Source: Trachythela sp. YZ-2020 (Eukaryota > Cnidaria > Anthozoa > Malacalcyonacea > Clavulariidae). From it: a stretch of DNA of 64,000 nt. Made by a program: the position numbers and the translations under genes. The stretch covers positions 2,328,501 through 2,392,500 of the forward strand of contig JADLSH010000318.1 in assembly GCA_016169945.1 (NCBI GenBank), given 5' to 3'. Below the pieces are notes generated by a model that made no database searches, was not told the origin of the DNA, and saw nothing but the letters and a program-made list of their open reading frames with translations. Positions 35,565 to 47,875 of the stretch are shown piece after piece (within the stretch, counting starts at the first letter, position 1; every line of letters starts with the position of its first letter).

Positions 35565-35875
35565 ATCGTGGCACAGTGGTTAGTGCATGTGCCTTTCATC
35601 TCTTTGATCGGGGTTTGATTCCTGCAATATGTAGTTGTCTGATTATAATTTCACCTCAGTCGCATGTGAGAAGAGTGCTTCCAGTTTGACTCTATCAAAC
35701 AGCGCGGGTTTTCTCCAGGTAGTTCGGTTTCCTCCTGTAGTAACACTGGACCAATGAATTGGTCCTTACTGGATCTCAAGGAAGACGTTTAGAACTGATA
35801 GAGCTATCCAGTATAAATCAGTAAAGTTAGATTAGTTCATTAGTCATTTAGGTTTCCTCCTGTAGTAACAAACCT
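35565..35875 (+). repeat. Best-preserved tRNA-derived SINE with tail module
   Basis: A box TGGCACAGTGG at 35570 and B box GGTTTGATTCC at 35615, body attataatttcacctcagtc, junction ggttttctccaggtagttcg, then one tail unit plus a partial one. Confidence 0.75.
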
Positions 35876-36699
35876 CGAATCGTGGAACTTGTCCAAGAAT
35901 ATTCAAAACCATGATTAACACTTCTGCATCAAAATCGGTTCCAAAAAATCAAAACGTCTATGCCAAATAATGCAATGTATCCTCAATTTGAAACTCCAGT
36001 GTAGTACCTCAAAAATGTTGAAAATACTTCGACGTTTAGACTTTAGACTGGAAAACCGTTCAACCAAGTTCTTCAATTATCAATGATGCAATATATGCTA
36101 ATGTTATCTAATATTCACGGAAAAACATTCTCGTTTCAAATTTCATAAACAACCATGCATATATAGTTTCAAATTTCATAAAGAACCAATCGCAATCCAC
36201 CGGGAAACAAATTTAAACCAAACCAAACCACAGAACCTCAACTGTATAATCTTCCACAAAGAATTGCACCAGTTTTACAGCAAAACAATATATATAACAA
36301 CCACATATAATACTCAAAAATCCGTGTGACAAGTTATTGAGCACTTGGCCACATTTGGCAGCAAATCCGTTGTCTAAAAGTGATATATATGCAAATTAAT
36401 TCAAACCGCCTCTCACTTTTACAACAGCCACAACGACATCTTAACACAAAGAGGATGAACGAGAATTTTCATTGATGCGTATCGAAGATTAGCGAGCAGT
36501 GTTTTGGGATGTTTTTGAGTATGGTATGGTCTGGTCACGGAAGAGAATAAGTGGAGATGCCATATAGTTATGTTTGTAGCCACTGTAGATTCTGGTTTGG
36601 TGGCAAACGGAGGTGAGATATAGCCGTATATTTGTGTGTTTGGTTGTTGTATTGCTAGTGTGAGTTAGGAATGAAAGTGACATAGACTTTAGTCTTAAA

Positions 36700-37000
36700 T
36701 TACTCCCTGTACTTGACAGAGAATACAGTATATAACACGCTGAAGTATAATCCTTAGCATAACCCTAAGCTAGGCTATTCAGCTTAGCTTTGCTGGGCAA
36801 TCTTTGACTCTTTTAAATCCACTTGGATTGCTTTAATCACGTAGTATAATACTAGCATAAATTAACACACTTTATCCCCAAAGTACTCGCTATACTTTGG
36901 CACAGAGCACAATAATACAATCAGTTTACTTAAACCTTTACTTTAACCGTGATTAAGTTACTGGTTTAGCTTTGCTGGGCAATCTTTTGACCTCAAATCC
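36700..37000. repeat. Partial ~184-bp tandem duplication
   Basis: ttagctttgctgggcaatct occurs at 36783 and 36967, with looser similarity around. Confidence 0.5.
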
Positions 37001-37429
37001 AAAGCTATTGCTTAATGACATAATATCGTAGCCATATTGATATAAGTTGGACATAACTATAACGATGCCTATATATTTGAGCAATACCGTAGATGTATAG
37101 CACGTATCTTAAACCTAAGATGAATTCCAATGGACATATAGACTTAAATGTAAGACCTAACAATTGCAAAGCGGTAGGGTAATAAGAAATAATCAAAATA
37201 ACCGTTTGAGACTCAGCATGACACGAAGTACTTGAAATTCGACCCATAAATCATTATATTTAAACCGAAAGGCTCGCATACATTTACCTTGTACATTTTT
37301 AGAATTCTGCCTGAAATCAGATTATTTTATTCAATACTCGTTCCGTTCAAAAATTTAAAAAATTCAAACCCTATTTGTCTACACTCGTTTCTGTCTAAAT
37401 CGGTGCATAATTTGTTATCTATAGATGCT

Positions 37430-37880
37430 GTGCTAATAATTCACAAATTTATTTTGCAATTTTATTCAGTTTAATACCCGCAAAGATACTTTAAATACAC
37501 GTAGCCTACTTATGGGGTGTCTCAAGGTTCCCCATAGAGTATAGGGCCCAATTTCGCTTTTCTACAGCATTACAAAATGTAGACACATTGTCACTGTAGT
37601 CCTGTCGAAACTGCTGCGTTAGTATAATTCACAAATATATTTTCCTCGCAATTTCATTCGCCTTTTATATGCCCAAAAATACCCGTGACTTTATGGAGCC
37701 TCTCAAGTTCCATGTCGGGCCCAATTTCGATTTTCTACGGCATTTCTTGCTAAAAATATGGACATATTTTAGTTTGGTCAAAACAGCTGCCTTTTTAGTC
37801 ACTCTTTGTTTTAACAGAAGCTTAAAATTTATGTAAATTGTTGTACAAAGGTCGAAAACGTTTCCAAACATTTCCATTTC
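37430..37880. repeat. ~190-bp tandem duplication
   Basis: The two copies start with attcacaaatttattttgca (37436) and attcacaaatatattttcct (37626), and share agggcccaatttcgcttttc / cgggcccaatttcgattttc and ctacggcattt. No gene seen between 35875 and 40500. Confidence 0.75.
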
Positions 37881-38833
37881 ACATTTGGCAGAAGGGCTAA
37901 TATAATGCTATGGCAGGGATATAATGTGCGTAAAATACTGACGTACTATAGTCTATAATCTATATATATTTTTTATAAATGTTTGACCAGAAGTCATGCA
38001 GAACAGGAAAAGGGATATTTTTATACAAAGAAACAGTCTTTGTTTTCAATGTTTTCTTGTTGTTATTTAATAAAATTATATCCGCAATTTAGCGTTCAGA
38101 GACAAAAATATACTGCAAACAGAAAGTACCGCAGTCTTCTATAATTTAAATGACTCATGCACTGAACGGAAACTGAACGTCGACATATAGGCGAAACCGT
38201 AAAATTAATTTGTCCGGAACTTGTAGATTTGACATTCCTAGGTATTTAAAGCTTAAGCCACAAAATGCGATGCTTTACTCTCTTTATAGGCTTATATAGT
38301 ATAGGGTGCAGCAGGCTTTCACAACTATGGTTTCACTAAGCATTGTCATGCAGCTGCAGATGGTGGAAATATATATGTTGTATAATTTTTTCTTGCTTCT
38401 TGTCAATGTCAACATTTCTGATGTTGACCATGCACCATCACTCATCAGGAACCCTGTAAACCCGCTATTAAATACCTTAAAGTAATGACCGCGGTTGACT
38501 TCGTACCATCTATATTCACGCCGCAAAATATTACTGCCTGAAAAAGCTCTTATTAAAACGAAGATGACCTAAATATAATTCCATTAAAAAGTTTGAAGGT
38601 CGGCTCTCTCTTTTAATTAAGTTTTTCTAACTCTGACGCGCAAATATTCAATAATATCTGCTTGGCTAAGCCTGGTGGATTTCTGTTTGGAATGCAAATC
38701 ATAACTCGATCAGTAGGAGACAGGCTCCAACCGTTTCGGTCAAAAACGTTTCGCACGAAACGTCGAAATGTTTATAATTTTTTTTACGTAGTTCGGACAC
38801 AATTACCGCGCCAGCTTATTGTAGAATACTATA

Positions 38834-38949
38834 CAGGGTGTATATAAAAAAGGAGACCTTTAGAAATTATCCTATTGACTTTTAATTAACCTCTCCGTCA
38901 GGCATTCAAATTATAACAATCCGGCAATAAGGTGAATTTATACACCCTG
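38834..38949. mobile_element. 116-bp CAGGGTGTATA MITE
   Basis: Inverted ends CAGGGTGTATATAAAA and CAGGGTGTATAAATTC; TA on the left and a mutated TG on the right. Same end motif as 42235-42672. Confidence 0.7.
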
Positions 38950-38984
38950 TGCACTGCATACTGCATATATCAAACGTGAGGCTC

Positions 38985-39290
38985 CAGTGTAAGCACCGTA
39001 GTACAATAAGCTGCCGTGGTTCGTGTCTGAACAACCTAAAAAGGATATCTCAAACGTGGAGGTCCAGTATTCTACAATAAGCTGCCGTGGTTTGTATCTG
39101 AACTACAGTACCTGAAAAAGATATCTCAAAACTAGTTCAGACACAAACCAGGACAGCTCATTGTAGAATACTATACCTACGCTGGACGCCCACGTCTGAG
39201 ATCTTTTTCAGATAGTTCAGACACAAACCACGGCGGACTACCTACGCTGGAGCCTCACGTTTGAGATATCGATCTTTTCAAGTAGTTCAG
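38985..39290. repeat. 80-bp repeat units in both orientations
   Basis: Forward units at 38985-39130 are followed by reverse units from about 39133 (agttcagacacaaaccagga), forming an inverted arrangement. Confidence 0.8.
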
Positions 39291-39529
39291 GATATCATTA
39301 CATATCATACACTACAGTATATAAATCCCACTCTTTCAACATTCCTTGTGAGAGGAAATCGGAGAAATCCCACGACTTTCGATAGAGCGTTGATTCATCC
39401 TCATTCTATCTGAGTGGAGAGGAGAATCCGACAGCCCTTGACCTGTCGCAAAACGTAACAAAATTTAAGGGGTCAGAGCGCTACCGGAATCGCCGTAACA
39501 CTGGAGAAATGCCGGATAAAACTTACTGG

Positions 39530-40460
39530 ACAAGCTACTGATAAAACTATCCAGTATAAATAAAGTTAGTTTAGTTTATATTTCTTCCTGTAATAACACT
39601 GGATCAATAAGGGTGACCCTCACTGGACCTCTAGGGAGAACAGTTTAAAACTGATAGATCTATCCAGTATAAATAAAGTTAGTTTAGGTTTCCCCCTGTA
39701 GTAACACTGGAGCAATAAGAGATGACCCTTACTGGACCTCTAGGGAGAACAGTATAGAACTGATAGAGCTATCTATTCTAAGGGATGTCTCTAGGAAGAA
39801 CAGTTCTCTTCTCTATCCCCGACTGAAATATTCATCACCATAAATGGGTTTTGAAAGCACAATCAAGAAAAAAATATGAATTATAAATTTCAGCGTGGGT
39901 TAAATGACATGTTTACTTCGCACGCATCACGTTAACGGATATATCTGTCACAATACGAAAGATCGAAAATCTTAGACTGGCGATGTTTATTTGAATAAGG
40001 CAGCTGTTTCAAATATGACCGATATTGATCTGGTGTTATTAAATTATGCTAAATTTTGCTTATCTCGCTCGAAAGGTTTTTTTGTAGATGGAAATTTGAA
40101 AAGGACCTAAGACCAAACAGTTGCTAAAATTTATTTTCTATCCAGTTTCATCCTGCCTTAACACTGGACCATTCTGGGAAAAACAGTTTAGAACTGATAG
40201 AGCTATCCAGTAGAAGTATAGTTAGTTTAGGTTTCCTCCTGTAGTAACACTGGACCAACAAGGGATAGCTCTTACTGGACCTCTAGGAAGAACAGTTTAG
40301 AACTGATAAAGCTATCCACTATAAATAAAGTTAGTTTAGTTTAGGTTTCCTCCTGTAGTGACACTGGACCAATGAGCGATGGCTCTTATTGGACCTCTAG
40401 GGAGAACAGTTTAGTCTTTAGAAGCGATAGAGCTACGCAGTAAGCAGGATAAGTAGAGTT
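39530..40460 (+). repeat. Forward tail-module arrays upstream of synaptotagmin exon
   Basis: Arrays at 39530-39810 and 40135-40460, about five units in total, ending 55 bp before the exon at 40514. A SINE-like head (minus strand) lies at 39340-39480. Confidence 0.8.
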
Positions 40461-40513
40461 AGTTTAGAAAAGATGAATTATTTGTCAATAAACTTGACTT
40501 TTATCATTCCTAG

Positions 40514-43500
40514 GCCATGGTACACTTGAAGTGGAACATATTATCATCATATTTGCAAGTGCGGTATCCTTAGTGAGCGTCCTAACTATATGTGGCTGGT
40601 GTCGAAAACTCTTCCAAAAACCTAGAAACAACAACGACAGTTACGATGACAACGTAGTAGACAGTTTAAAAGGCCAAACCTCCACAGGTCGGAATCTCTC
40701 GTTGGTACGGTCATCACCGAGTTTGTCAACGGGCTCCGACGACAGTATGTCACGAATTACCTCCCCCGGTCATGGGCGAAGGACGATCCGATTCCCATCC
40801 CCCCCGGAAGTCGGGGTTGACGTGCTAGCAATCCAACCTGAGAAACACAAGCCCGGAGACGTCATCATCCCACCAGAACCCGCACTGCCCGATCCAACCC
40901 GCAAGGAGTACTTAGGCCAAATATTTTTCTCATTGAAATACGATTCGCAAACTATGACCTTGGGGTTGAAAATTATGAAAGCAACGAAACTACCAGCCAA
41001 AGATTTTAGCGGTACCAGTGACCCGTTCGTAAAGATATGTCTACTGCCGGATAAAAAGCATAAAATGGAGACTCGAGTGAAAAGAAAGAATTTGAATCCA
41101 GTTTGGAACGAATACTTCATGTTCGAAGGTTTTCCGTATAATAAGTTGATGCAAAGGACGTTATGTTTACAAGTGTTGGATTATGACAGGTTTTCAAGGA
41201 ATGATCCGATAGGGGATGTACGATTGTCTTTAGAGAATTTGAATCTAGGACCAGAGCCGATTGTGTTGTCTAAAGAATTACAGCCTTCATCTAAAGCTGT
41301 AAGTAGCCTTTAATATTTATATCAGATCTTCATAATGAAAGCTAGAACATATTGAAAGATATAGAGAAATAAGATGTAGCATGAATTGTGCTCTTAGTTG
41401 AATAGACTTTAAAAGGAAAGATGAACAGGGGGGTTGTAAAGAGTTGTAGCCTTTGTCGAAAGCTGTCAGCTGCAGTGGTTATAGAAAGTCATTTTATGTA
41501 GATGATCGTAGGATTAAATATGGTAATTAAGATGAAGAATGGATGCGGTTAGCGCGCTGTCTCTTACCTCTGAGTTAAGGCCATTTTCCATTACGGCCGT
41601 TTTGCCCGCGCGGGCGAAGCGACCGATTCGAATCACGTGAATAATTAGTCGCGCGGGCACGCCAAGATGTAGTTCAACTTTCAGTCGTGTCCGCGAGGTG
41701 TAAAGCGGACAAAAAAATCTCATGCTAGACACCTACAGCGAAAGTTGAAACATGGTCGCTCCGCCCGCGCGGGCAAAGCGGCTGTAATGGAAAATTGCCT
41801 TTAAGCTGGCTATACAGCAGGTCGAGGGCATGGATTTACTCAGGTTGGGTAACGTCAGTGCGCTTGATAAACTCGTGTAAGTTGAGATTGGTTGGTTCTC
41901 TCCTGTGCTTCGAGAGTTTTTCTCCGGGTACTCCGGTTTTCCTCCCTCGCTAAAAACTAACCCTCAGGCACTAACCACTAACCACTAACTAACCCTCGGA
42001 ACCTTTGTCAATTGGGTTGCAAAACCTGTTAAGGCTTTCCGTCCACCTCAGAGTGGTAAACATATTAAACTGAACTAAACTAAGAATATAGGATGAGTGG
42101 AATAGACTAAAGGGATAGAGGAGTTGAAAGGATAGATGAATCGATGAATAGACTGTATAGATAATACATGATTGAATAAACTACAGTATATATAAAAGAT
42201 CATAGATGAATAGAATATAGATGAATAAACTCTACAGGGTGTATAAAAAAAGGTAATCCAAATTTCGCATGTTGTCGTGCGTTTGTAGATTTACTTTTTT
42301 CATATTAATAAAGATCAATCTTTTAGCTGTCAAACGATACCTTTTTGTATCATTGCGATTAAAAATGGCAAAATACGATACGATTAAATATTGCAGGTCG
42401 AAAACGCATTTTTCCACCATTGGGAGTTGAGTGCAAAGCTATAGTCTGTCGGACGTTTGAAGGACGTTTGAAGGACGTGGAGAAATGTGATTTCGACCAC
42501 TCTTTTCATCGGGTCGTATTGGGCCATTATTGATCGCAGTGATACAAAAAAGGTGTCATTTGACAGCTAAAAGCCTGATCTTTATTTGCCGTGAAAAAGG
42601 TAAATCTATAAACTAAATATTATGCGCGCGAAAGCATGCCAAAGTTGGATTACCTTGTTTTTATTCACCCTGTAGATAGTAGATGAATAGAGTATATAGA
42701 CTGTATGTAGATGATACACGAAGATGAAAAGAATATAGACGAAAGATTAATGGTAGATAAATAATACGCGTTTTCCCCCTTTTAGGTATATCTTGGCGAC
42801 TTACTACTCTCAATGTGTTATCAACCAACAGCAAATAGAATCAATATTATTGTCATGAAGGCAGCTAGACTTAAAGCTATGGATATTACAGGGAAAACAG
42901 GTATGAACACCTCTCTATTACACGGACAGTTCTGCACATCCCGTCAAAATTCTCATATATTTCCTTAATGCATTTCTCGTATATTAAAAAAACCTCTACA
43001 ATACGGGCCTTCTCTAATACGGACAGCGGTCACTAAATCCTGGCCCCAAATACATATAAACTCAGGGGGTTAAGTAGTTAAGTAAGTAAGTGGGGTTGTG
43101 CTAATCATCCTTACTTGCAGCTGAGAGCTGAGCTGAATTACGAAGGATGCAGCTCATGTTGATCGAGTCGAAGGCTTATTAAAGGCGCCTCTGGCTGGCA
43201 CCGTATGACTCATGTCTGACCAGGGAGCACAGCTACAATAGAAGGGTTAGTTTGGGGCTTGTCCCAACTCACCTTGTCAACATTCCCTGTGGGAGCTAGG
43301 AAACCAAAATACCCGGTGATGTCGTTAGGGTGACCACTATGAAGTGCAGTGTAGTGCCTAGAAACTTATATTGATCGAATATTTTCCTTCTTCAGACCCT
43401 TATGTAAAGATCTACTTCATGCAAGGCGGGAGACGTATCGAAAAGAAGAAGACCACGATAAAAAAACGAAACAGAGATCCAGTTTGGAACGAATCGTTCA

Positions 43501-43703
43501 TCTTCAACGTCAGTGTAGAAAAAATTCGTGACACTAGCTTTAATTTCATCGTTATGGATTATGATAGGATTACACAGAATGAAGCTATCGGGCAAGTGAC
43601 TTTGAGTTATCGGTCGACAGGAGCATCGCTTCATCATTGGACAGAAATGATGAATAACCCTCGTAGACCTATCGCACAATGGCATAAAATCCAGGAAGCC
43701 TAG
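40514..43703 (+). CDS. SYT7-like: Synaptotagmin-7-like protein, 3 exons, first exon missing
   Basis: Exons 40514-41298, 42786-42900 and 43396-43703 (TAG) join in phase. The first visible exon follows a ...CATTCCTAG acceptor and begins with the last two bases of a codon, so a 5' exon with the start codon is upstream and was not found. Order: a short luminal piece (HGTLEVE), one membrane span ([20 protein letters not shown]) followed by Cys and basic residues, a ~90-residue Ser-rich linker, C2A with [12 protein letters not shown] and [13 protein letters not shown] (all five calcium Asp present), then C2B with [13 protein letters not shown] and [14 protein letters not shown]2B has Glu at the fifth calcium ligand position and ends QWHKI rather than WHxL. 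High similarity to vertebrate SYT7 in C2A ([16 protein letters not shown]) supports a calcium sensor for slow exocytosis or lysosome fusion; orthology needs a tree. Confidence 0.92.
41540..42080 (+). repeat. Second-family SINE interrupted by a MITE, in synaptotagmin intron
   Basis: Head gatgcggttagcgcgctgtc...cctctgag, then the MITE 41579-41800, then gctggctatacagcaggtcg, body ctccgggtactccggttttc and tail aaggctttccgtccacctca. A 5'-truncated relative lies at 63720-63930. Confidence 0.8.
41579..41800. mobile_element. 222-bp TTAA-flanked MITE with CpG-rich palindromes
   Basis: TTAA at 41575-41578 and 41801-41804. Inverted ends GGCCATTTTCCATTACGGCC and, on the minus strand, AGGCAATTTTCCATTACAGC. 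Both arms carry cccgcgcgggc. The uninterrupted SINE at 6545-6750 has a single TTAA at the same site. Confidence 0.9.
42235..42672. mobile_element. TA-flanked foldback MITE (CAGGGTG ends)
   Basis: CAGGGTGTATAAAAA... and, inverted, CAGGGTGAATAAAAA..., flanked by TA at both sides. The arms match over about 180 bp (aaggtaatccaa, tttttagctgtcaaa, acctttttgtatca), so most of the element can fold on itself. Confidence 0.85.
43060..43340. repeat. SINE-like sequence in synaptotagmin intron
   Basis: Contains ggttaagtagttaagtaagt and a body with atacccggtgatgtcgttag, resembling SINE 3' halves here. Classification is weak. Confidence 0.4.
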
Positions 43704-43745
43704 ACTATAGTCAGTATATAGATAAAGTTCGTTTTAGATACTTAA

Positions 43746-44254
43746 AGGGATATGGCAATAAAAATTTAGTTTATCTCATTTGAAATAACTTTTAAAATTA
43801 TAGTGAATTCTCCCTTCGTATTTTGCTTAGTTCTTGAAACATTTTGACTTAAAACAATGAGCTGTCCGCTATCTTGGATAATTTTTGGTCTCATTAACGG
43901 TGGTTTTAGTGACGTCACAAGCAGGGTTAGCCATATAAAACTACTCTTAGGTGACCAAATAACAATTAGTCGATGTTTAAACAGTTGTCAGTCAATTTGT
44001 CATTTGAAATAGTGACCGAAGTATAATTTTGGGCTCATAATGACCATTGGCTGCTGGATAAAATACTTGCGTGACCCTGCTTGTGACGTAACATGCATAT
44101 CCACAAAAATCCAAGATGGCGGACAGCTCGCTGATTTCTGATTATTTCTGTCAAAATATCTCAAGAACTAAGAAAAATCGGTAAGGGAGATTTATATATA
44201 ATTTTAAAAGTTCTTTCAAATGAGACAAATTAAATATTTATTGTCATATCCCTT
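43746..44254. mobile_element. TTAA-flanked foldback MITE just after the synaptotagmin stop
   Basis: TTAA at 43742-43745 and 44255-44258. The inverted ends are long: AGGGATATGGCAATAAAAAT and, on the minus strand, AAGGGATATGACAATAAATA, continuing with tctcatttgaaa and aacttttaaaatta. The left end is 42 bp after the stop, so the element is probably in the 3' UTR. Confidence 0.85.
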
Positions 44255-44309
44255 TTAACGTCGACAAGCTAAACAAGACATTTCAACAGTATAAATTAAC
44301 TGAGTAATA

Positions 44310-44740
44310 CAGTATTCCACGGAAGCCTATCGCACAGTGGCATAAAATTCAGAATGTTTAGCGCTAGTCCAGAAGTCTAGAACTATAGTCTTGGCTAATA
44401 TAAATAGAGGTATTCAAAGCATTTAAAGTGAACAAGCTACATAACAAAAATCCTATCTCCAAAAAGTTCTACAGCGAGATTTGACAGTAGGAGTAAAGTT
44501 GGTTTAGTAGTGATCTTCGAAGGCCTATCGCACAACGGCACAAAGTACAGAGTTAGTCCAGTTGTCAAGGACTATAGTCTTAAGTCTTCTTCTAAATTCA
44601 GGACGTTTAGAACAGTATAAATAGAGTTAGTTAATATATTTAGGGTAAACAAGGCCTATTTGCACAATGTCACAAAATTCAGGGGGTCAAGGGCTAGTCC
44701 ATCAGTCTATCACTATATATTCCTCTCTTAAATTCAGAAC
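44310..44740 (+). pseudogene. Three decayed copies of the synaptotagmin terminal codons
   Basis: The end of the last exon (cctatcgcacaatggcataa at 43669) recurs as cctatcgcacagtggcataa (44327), cctatcgcacaacggcacaa (44524) and cctatttgcacaatgtcaca (about 44660), each followed by a tagtcca/ctatagtc block as in the original 3' flank. The first copy still reads [13 protein letters not shown] and a stop. Confidence 0.75.
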
Positions 44741-46296
44741 GTTTATGGCAGTATAAATAAACTAGATTGATCAGCACCAGGGATATTCGTCTGTATACGT
44801 TAAAATTACAAAAGGGTTAGAATATGTGTGTTAAAGTAAACATTGGGCTACCATGTAAATTATAATTTATATCAATTAGTAATTTCATGCGTTTTATGTA
44901 TATAAATTGATTAGTCATCTGAAAAGTGCAACGGACATATTTAATGTTATTCATGCAAGCCAAAGAGATATTTTTGAATGCTGTAAATTTAGAAATCATC
45001 TTCGAATGTATTAAATATCATTCTTTAAATAAATAATGTCAAATTTCACGCAGTTCTGTACGGCAGTAATAAATTGCAATGCGGATACGAATTCAAATTC
45101 ACATTTATTCGCCATTAAGTACGCAATCTTTTTACATAATATACAAAAAATGGCAAGAAAACCTCAAGAAACCATCTGGCTTTTTGTAAAGAGGCCCCCT
45201 CGTTTGGGTATATAATATAATATTAATTAAATGTTATGATAACGAGATCTAGACATATATGGTGGATATATATATAACGAATTATTTTATCTACTCATAG
45301 AGTAGGAACTGAAAAAGATTCTTTTTAAACGAGAGTACGGAAGCTGAGTTCACAACTAAAGGTGGTAGGGAATTCCAAATTTTCGGACCTAAGTAAAGAA
45401 TTGTAAATCAGTGTTTGACGTTTGTGCGACACGGGTGAGACCGGTAATCTATTACATTTCTGGTATTATAATTATGGACATGATAATTGGTTAGAAATAT
45501 GTTAAGAAAAATCGGTGGTAACAAATTGTGGTGATATAGAAACATAAATTTGGCAACATGGAAAGAGTTTAATTTATAGATATCTAAAATTTTTAAGTCG
45601 ATAAATAGGGGTGCTGAGTGGGCTCGATATTCTGAATTCGTTATAGTTTACACCGCTCGTTCTGAAGAAGGAGAATTCTATTTAAACTAGAGACATAAGT
45701 AGATGACCAAACTATATTACAGTATGTAAGATTAGGACAGTATAGAGACAATTTTGTTTTAGTATAGTTAATTCAAAACGAGATCTATAAATTATTCCAA
45801 TATATTTCGATATTTTTTTACATACATAATTTATATGAGGTTTCCATGTATGATTCTCATCCATAAAAATACCCAAAAATTTGACAACTTGCTCTTGTTT
45901 CAGACTTTGATTGTCGTAAACAATAGCTGGTAAATTGATATTGATTTTCCTTTGCCTTGATTTAATGTAACTTGTTTTCTTTATAATGTTTACGGAAAGC
46001 TTGTTGGATTTCATCCAGTTATCTACCGCAATCAATTCTGAATTTAACACAAAAATTAAATGCTTTGGATCTGAATGAGAATAAAAAATGCTTAAGTGTC
46101 ATCTGCAAAAAGCAAAGTCTCTGCCATTGTCGTAGCTTTGGGCAAATCATTAACGTAGAGTAGAAAGAATAATGGGCCTAAAATTAAACCCTGAGGTACA
46201 CCACAGCGTATAATCTGTTCAGAGGAACTGGTCTCATTAAATTGCACGAACTGTTTACGATCAGAAAAATAGCTCTTAATCCAAAAAAGTTTGGGA

Positions 46297-46991
46297 GGTG
46301 TCCATTGTTCAAGGACCGACTTTTTATATTTGTTAGACCACATCAAAACATGTATTGCGAGTTAATGTAAAAATATGCGTAGTGCCAGGGGTGTAGAAGG
46401 ATTGTTAAAACATAGGGGACCGACTCCCACGAGCCGCCACCATGATTGGCGCCGACGGGAAGTTTTGATGCCGACGGGAGTCTGTAGATCGTCGGAAATG
46501 GCATTTTCAGAGTCTTCTCTACCTCTTTCGTTATAGGCGCTTTCATTAATATATATAAGATTTCAAACACTCTAGTTTCGAATTCAAATGTTTCGCTGCA
46601 ATTTTCTTTAAACGCAGTTATTTAAATAAAACGCCCCCCAAAACATCATAAAGACCAAATTAGAAACTGCATTTTTACAACAGAGTTTACTTAATTTTAC
46701 TCGAGAAAACTGACGTGGAAATAGAACGCACAATGCGGCAGAGCAAAAGTTAGGAGGTTTTGCGCAGTCGTGTATGGCTAATTGGCTATGTCATCTTACA
46801 TTTGAGCATATTGCTTTAAGAGGAAAATATATCCCTGGGTTTTGCAATGTTGATTTCTTTTATTGACAAATTTTCTATCGTTTATTATACGTTTTTTAGA
46901 CAGGATGTTTCGGACCAACTCGGACCGAATTAAGTAGTGTAATTTTACAATTTGGGACCGACCCCCCCCCCCCCCTAATGTGCGCCCCTGG
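46297..46991. mobile_element. ~690-bp insertion in the LINE, copy 1 of a duplicated unit
   Basis: From gtccattgttcaaggaccga to gtgcgcccctggc. It separates LERYG from WIKSYF in the LINE. Inner ends CCAGGGGTG (46385) and, inverted, CCAGGGGCGCA (46991) suggest a MITE within it. A C-run lies at 46962-46975. Copy 2 is at 53891-54556. Confidence 0.75.
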
Positions 46992-47875
46992 CCATAGCGC
47001 TCTAGTTTTGTAAACAAAATTTCATGATTTAGCGTGTCAAATGCTTTAGAAAGATCGAGGAATACACTAACAGTAATTTATTTTTGGTCTATGGCTGTAG
47101 AATACCGTGGAATTCCGAAATCCAAATTGTTTGGAGTATAGAATATCAAAAGATTCTATAAAGTTGGTAATGCGGTTGTGCATGACCTTTTCAAAAATGT
47201 GGAAAAATTTGGAAGTAGTGAAATAGGTCTATAGATGGAAAAAACCTCAGGACTCTCTGCTTTATAGATAGGAATTACTTTAGCAATTTTTAATTTATTC
47301 ATCACATCCCGACGCTTTTCCTGACTTAAATGATTGACAAATTCCTGTCAGTTCGGCAACGTTAGTAGGTTTTAAGAAGATTGATTCTCTAACATGATTA
47401 GGTAAGAACGAATTGCAGCTAGAATTCAGTATTGGTATTTTATTTGCTAGGTTTGGACCGATATTAGTGAAATAATTACAAAATTCATTGGCTATTTCCG
47501 TTGGATCTGTAATTGATCTACCATGCAGTGCTATTGAAAGTTTGAGGCATTGATAATTTACGTTTTCGCTTATTAATTACTTCATTGATTAGCTTCAATG
47601 TCTCTTTAAGGTTGTTTTTCGCCTGAATGAATTTTGAATCGTAATAATTTCGTTTAGTAATTCTAATGAGGTGATTTAACTTATTTTTGTATAATTTATA
47701 ATAGCTGTTAAAAGTCCGCTTATTATCCAAGGAGTAAGAAAGATTTAGAAAGCTTTTATTTTTATTAGTTTTGACTTTTCGTAAAGGAAAGCACATTTCG
47801 TATAGTCGCGAATATTCTGTCAATAAATTGTTATATGAATCATTAGTATCTTGTTCGTTTAATATCGCTGACCAA

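Noticed and set aside
37160..37170. Short ATG-to-GTAAGA exon near 37120-37152 as synaptotagmin exon 1
   Set aside because: It ends in phase 0, whereas exon 40514 needs a donor in phase 1.
40517..40560. ATG at 40517 as the synaptotagmin start
   Set aside because: It is out of frame with the membrane span and C2 domains and stops within a few codons.
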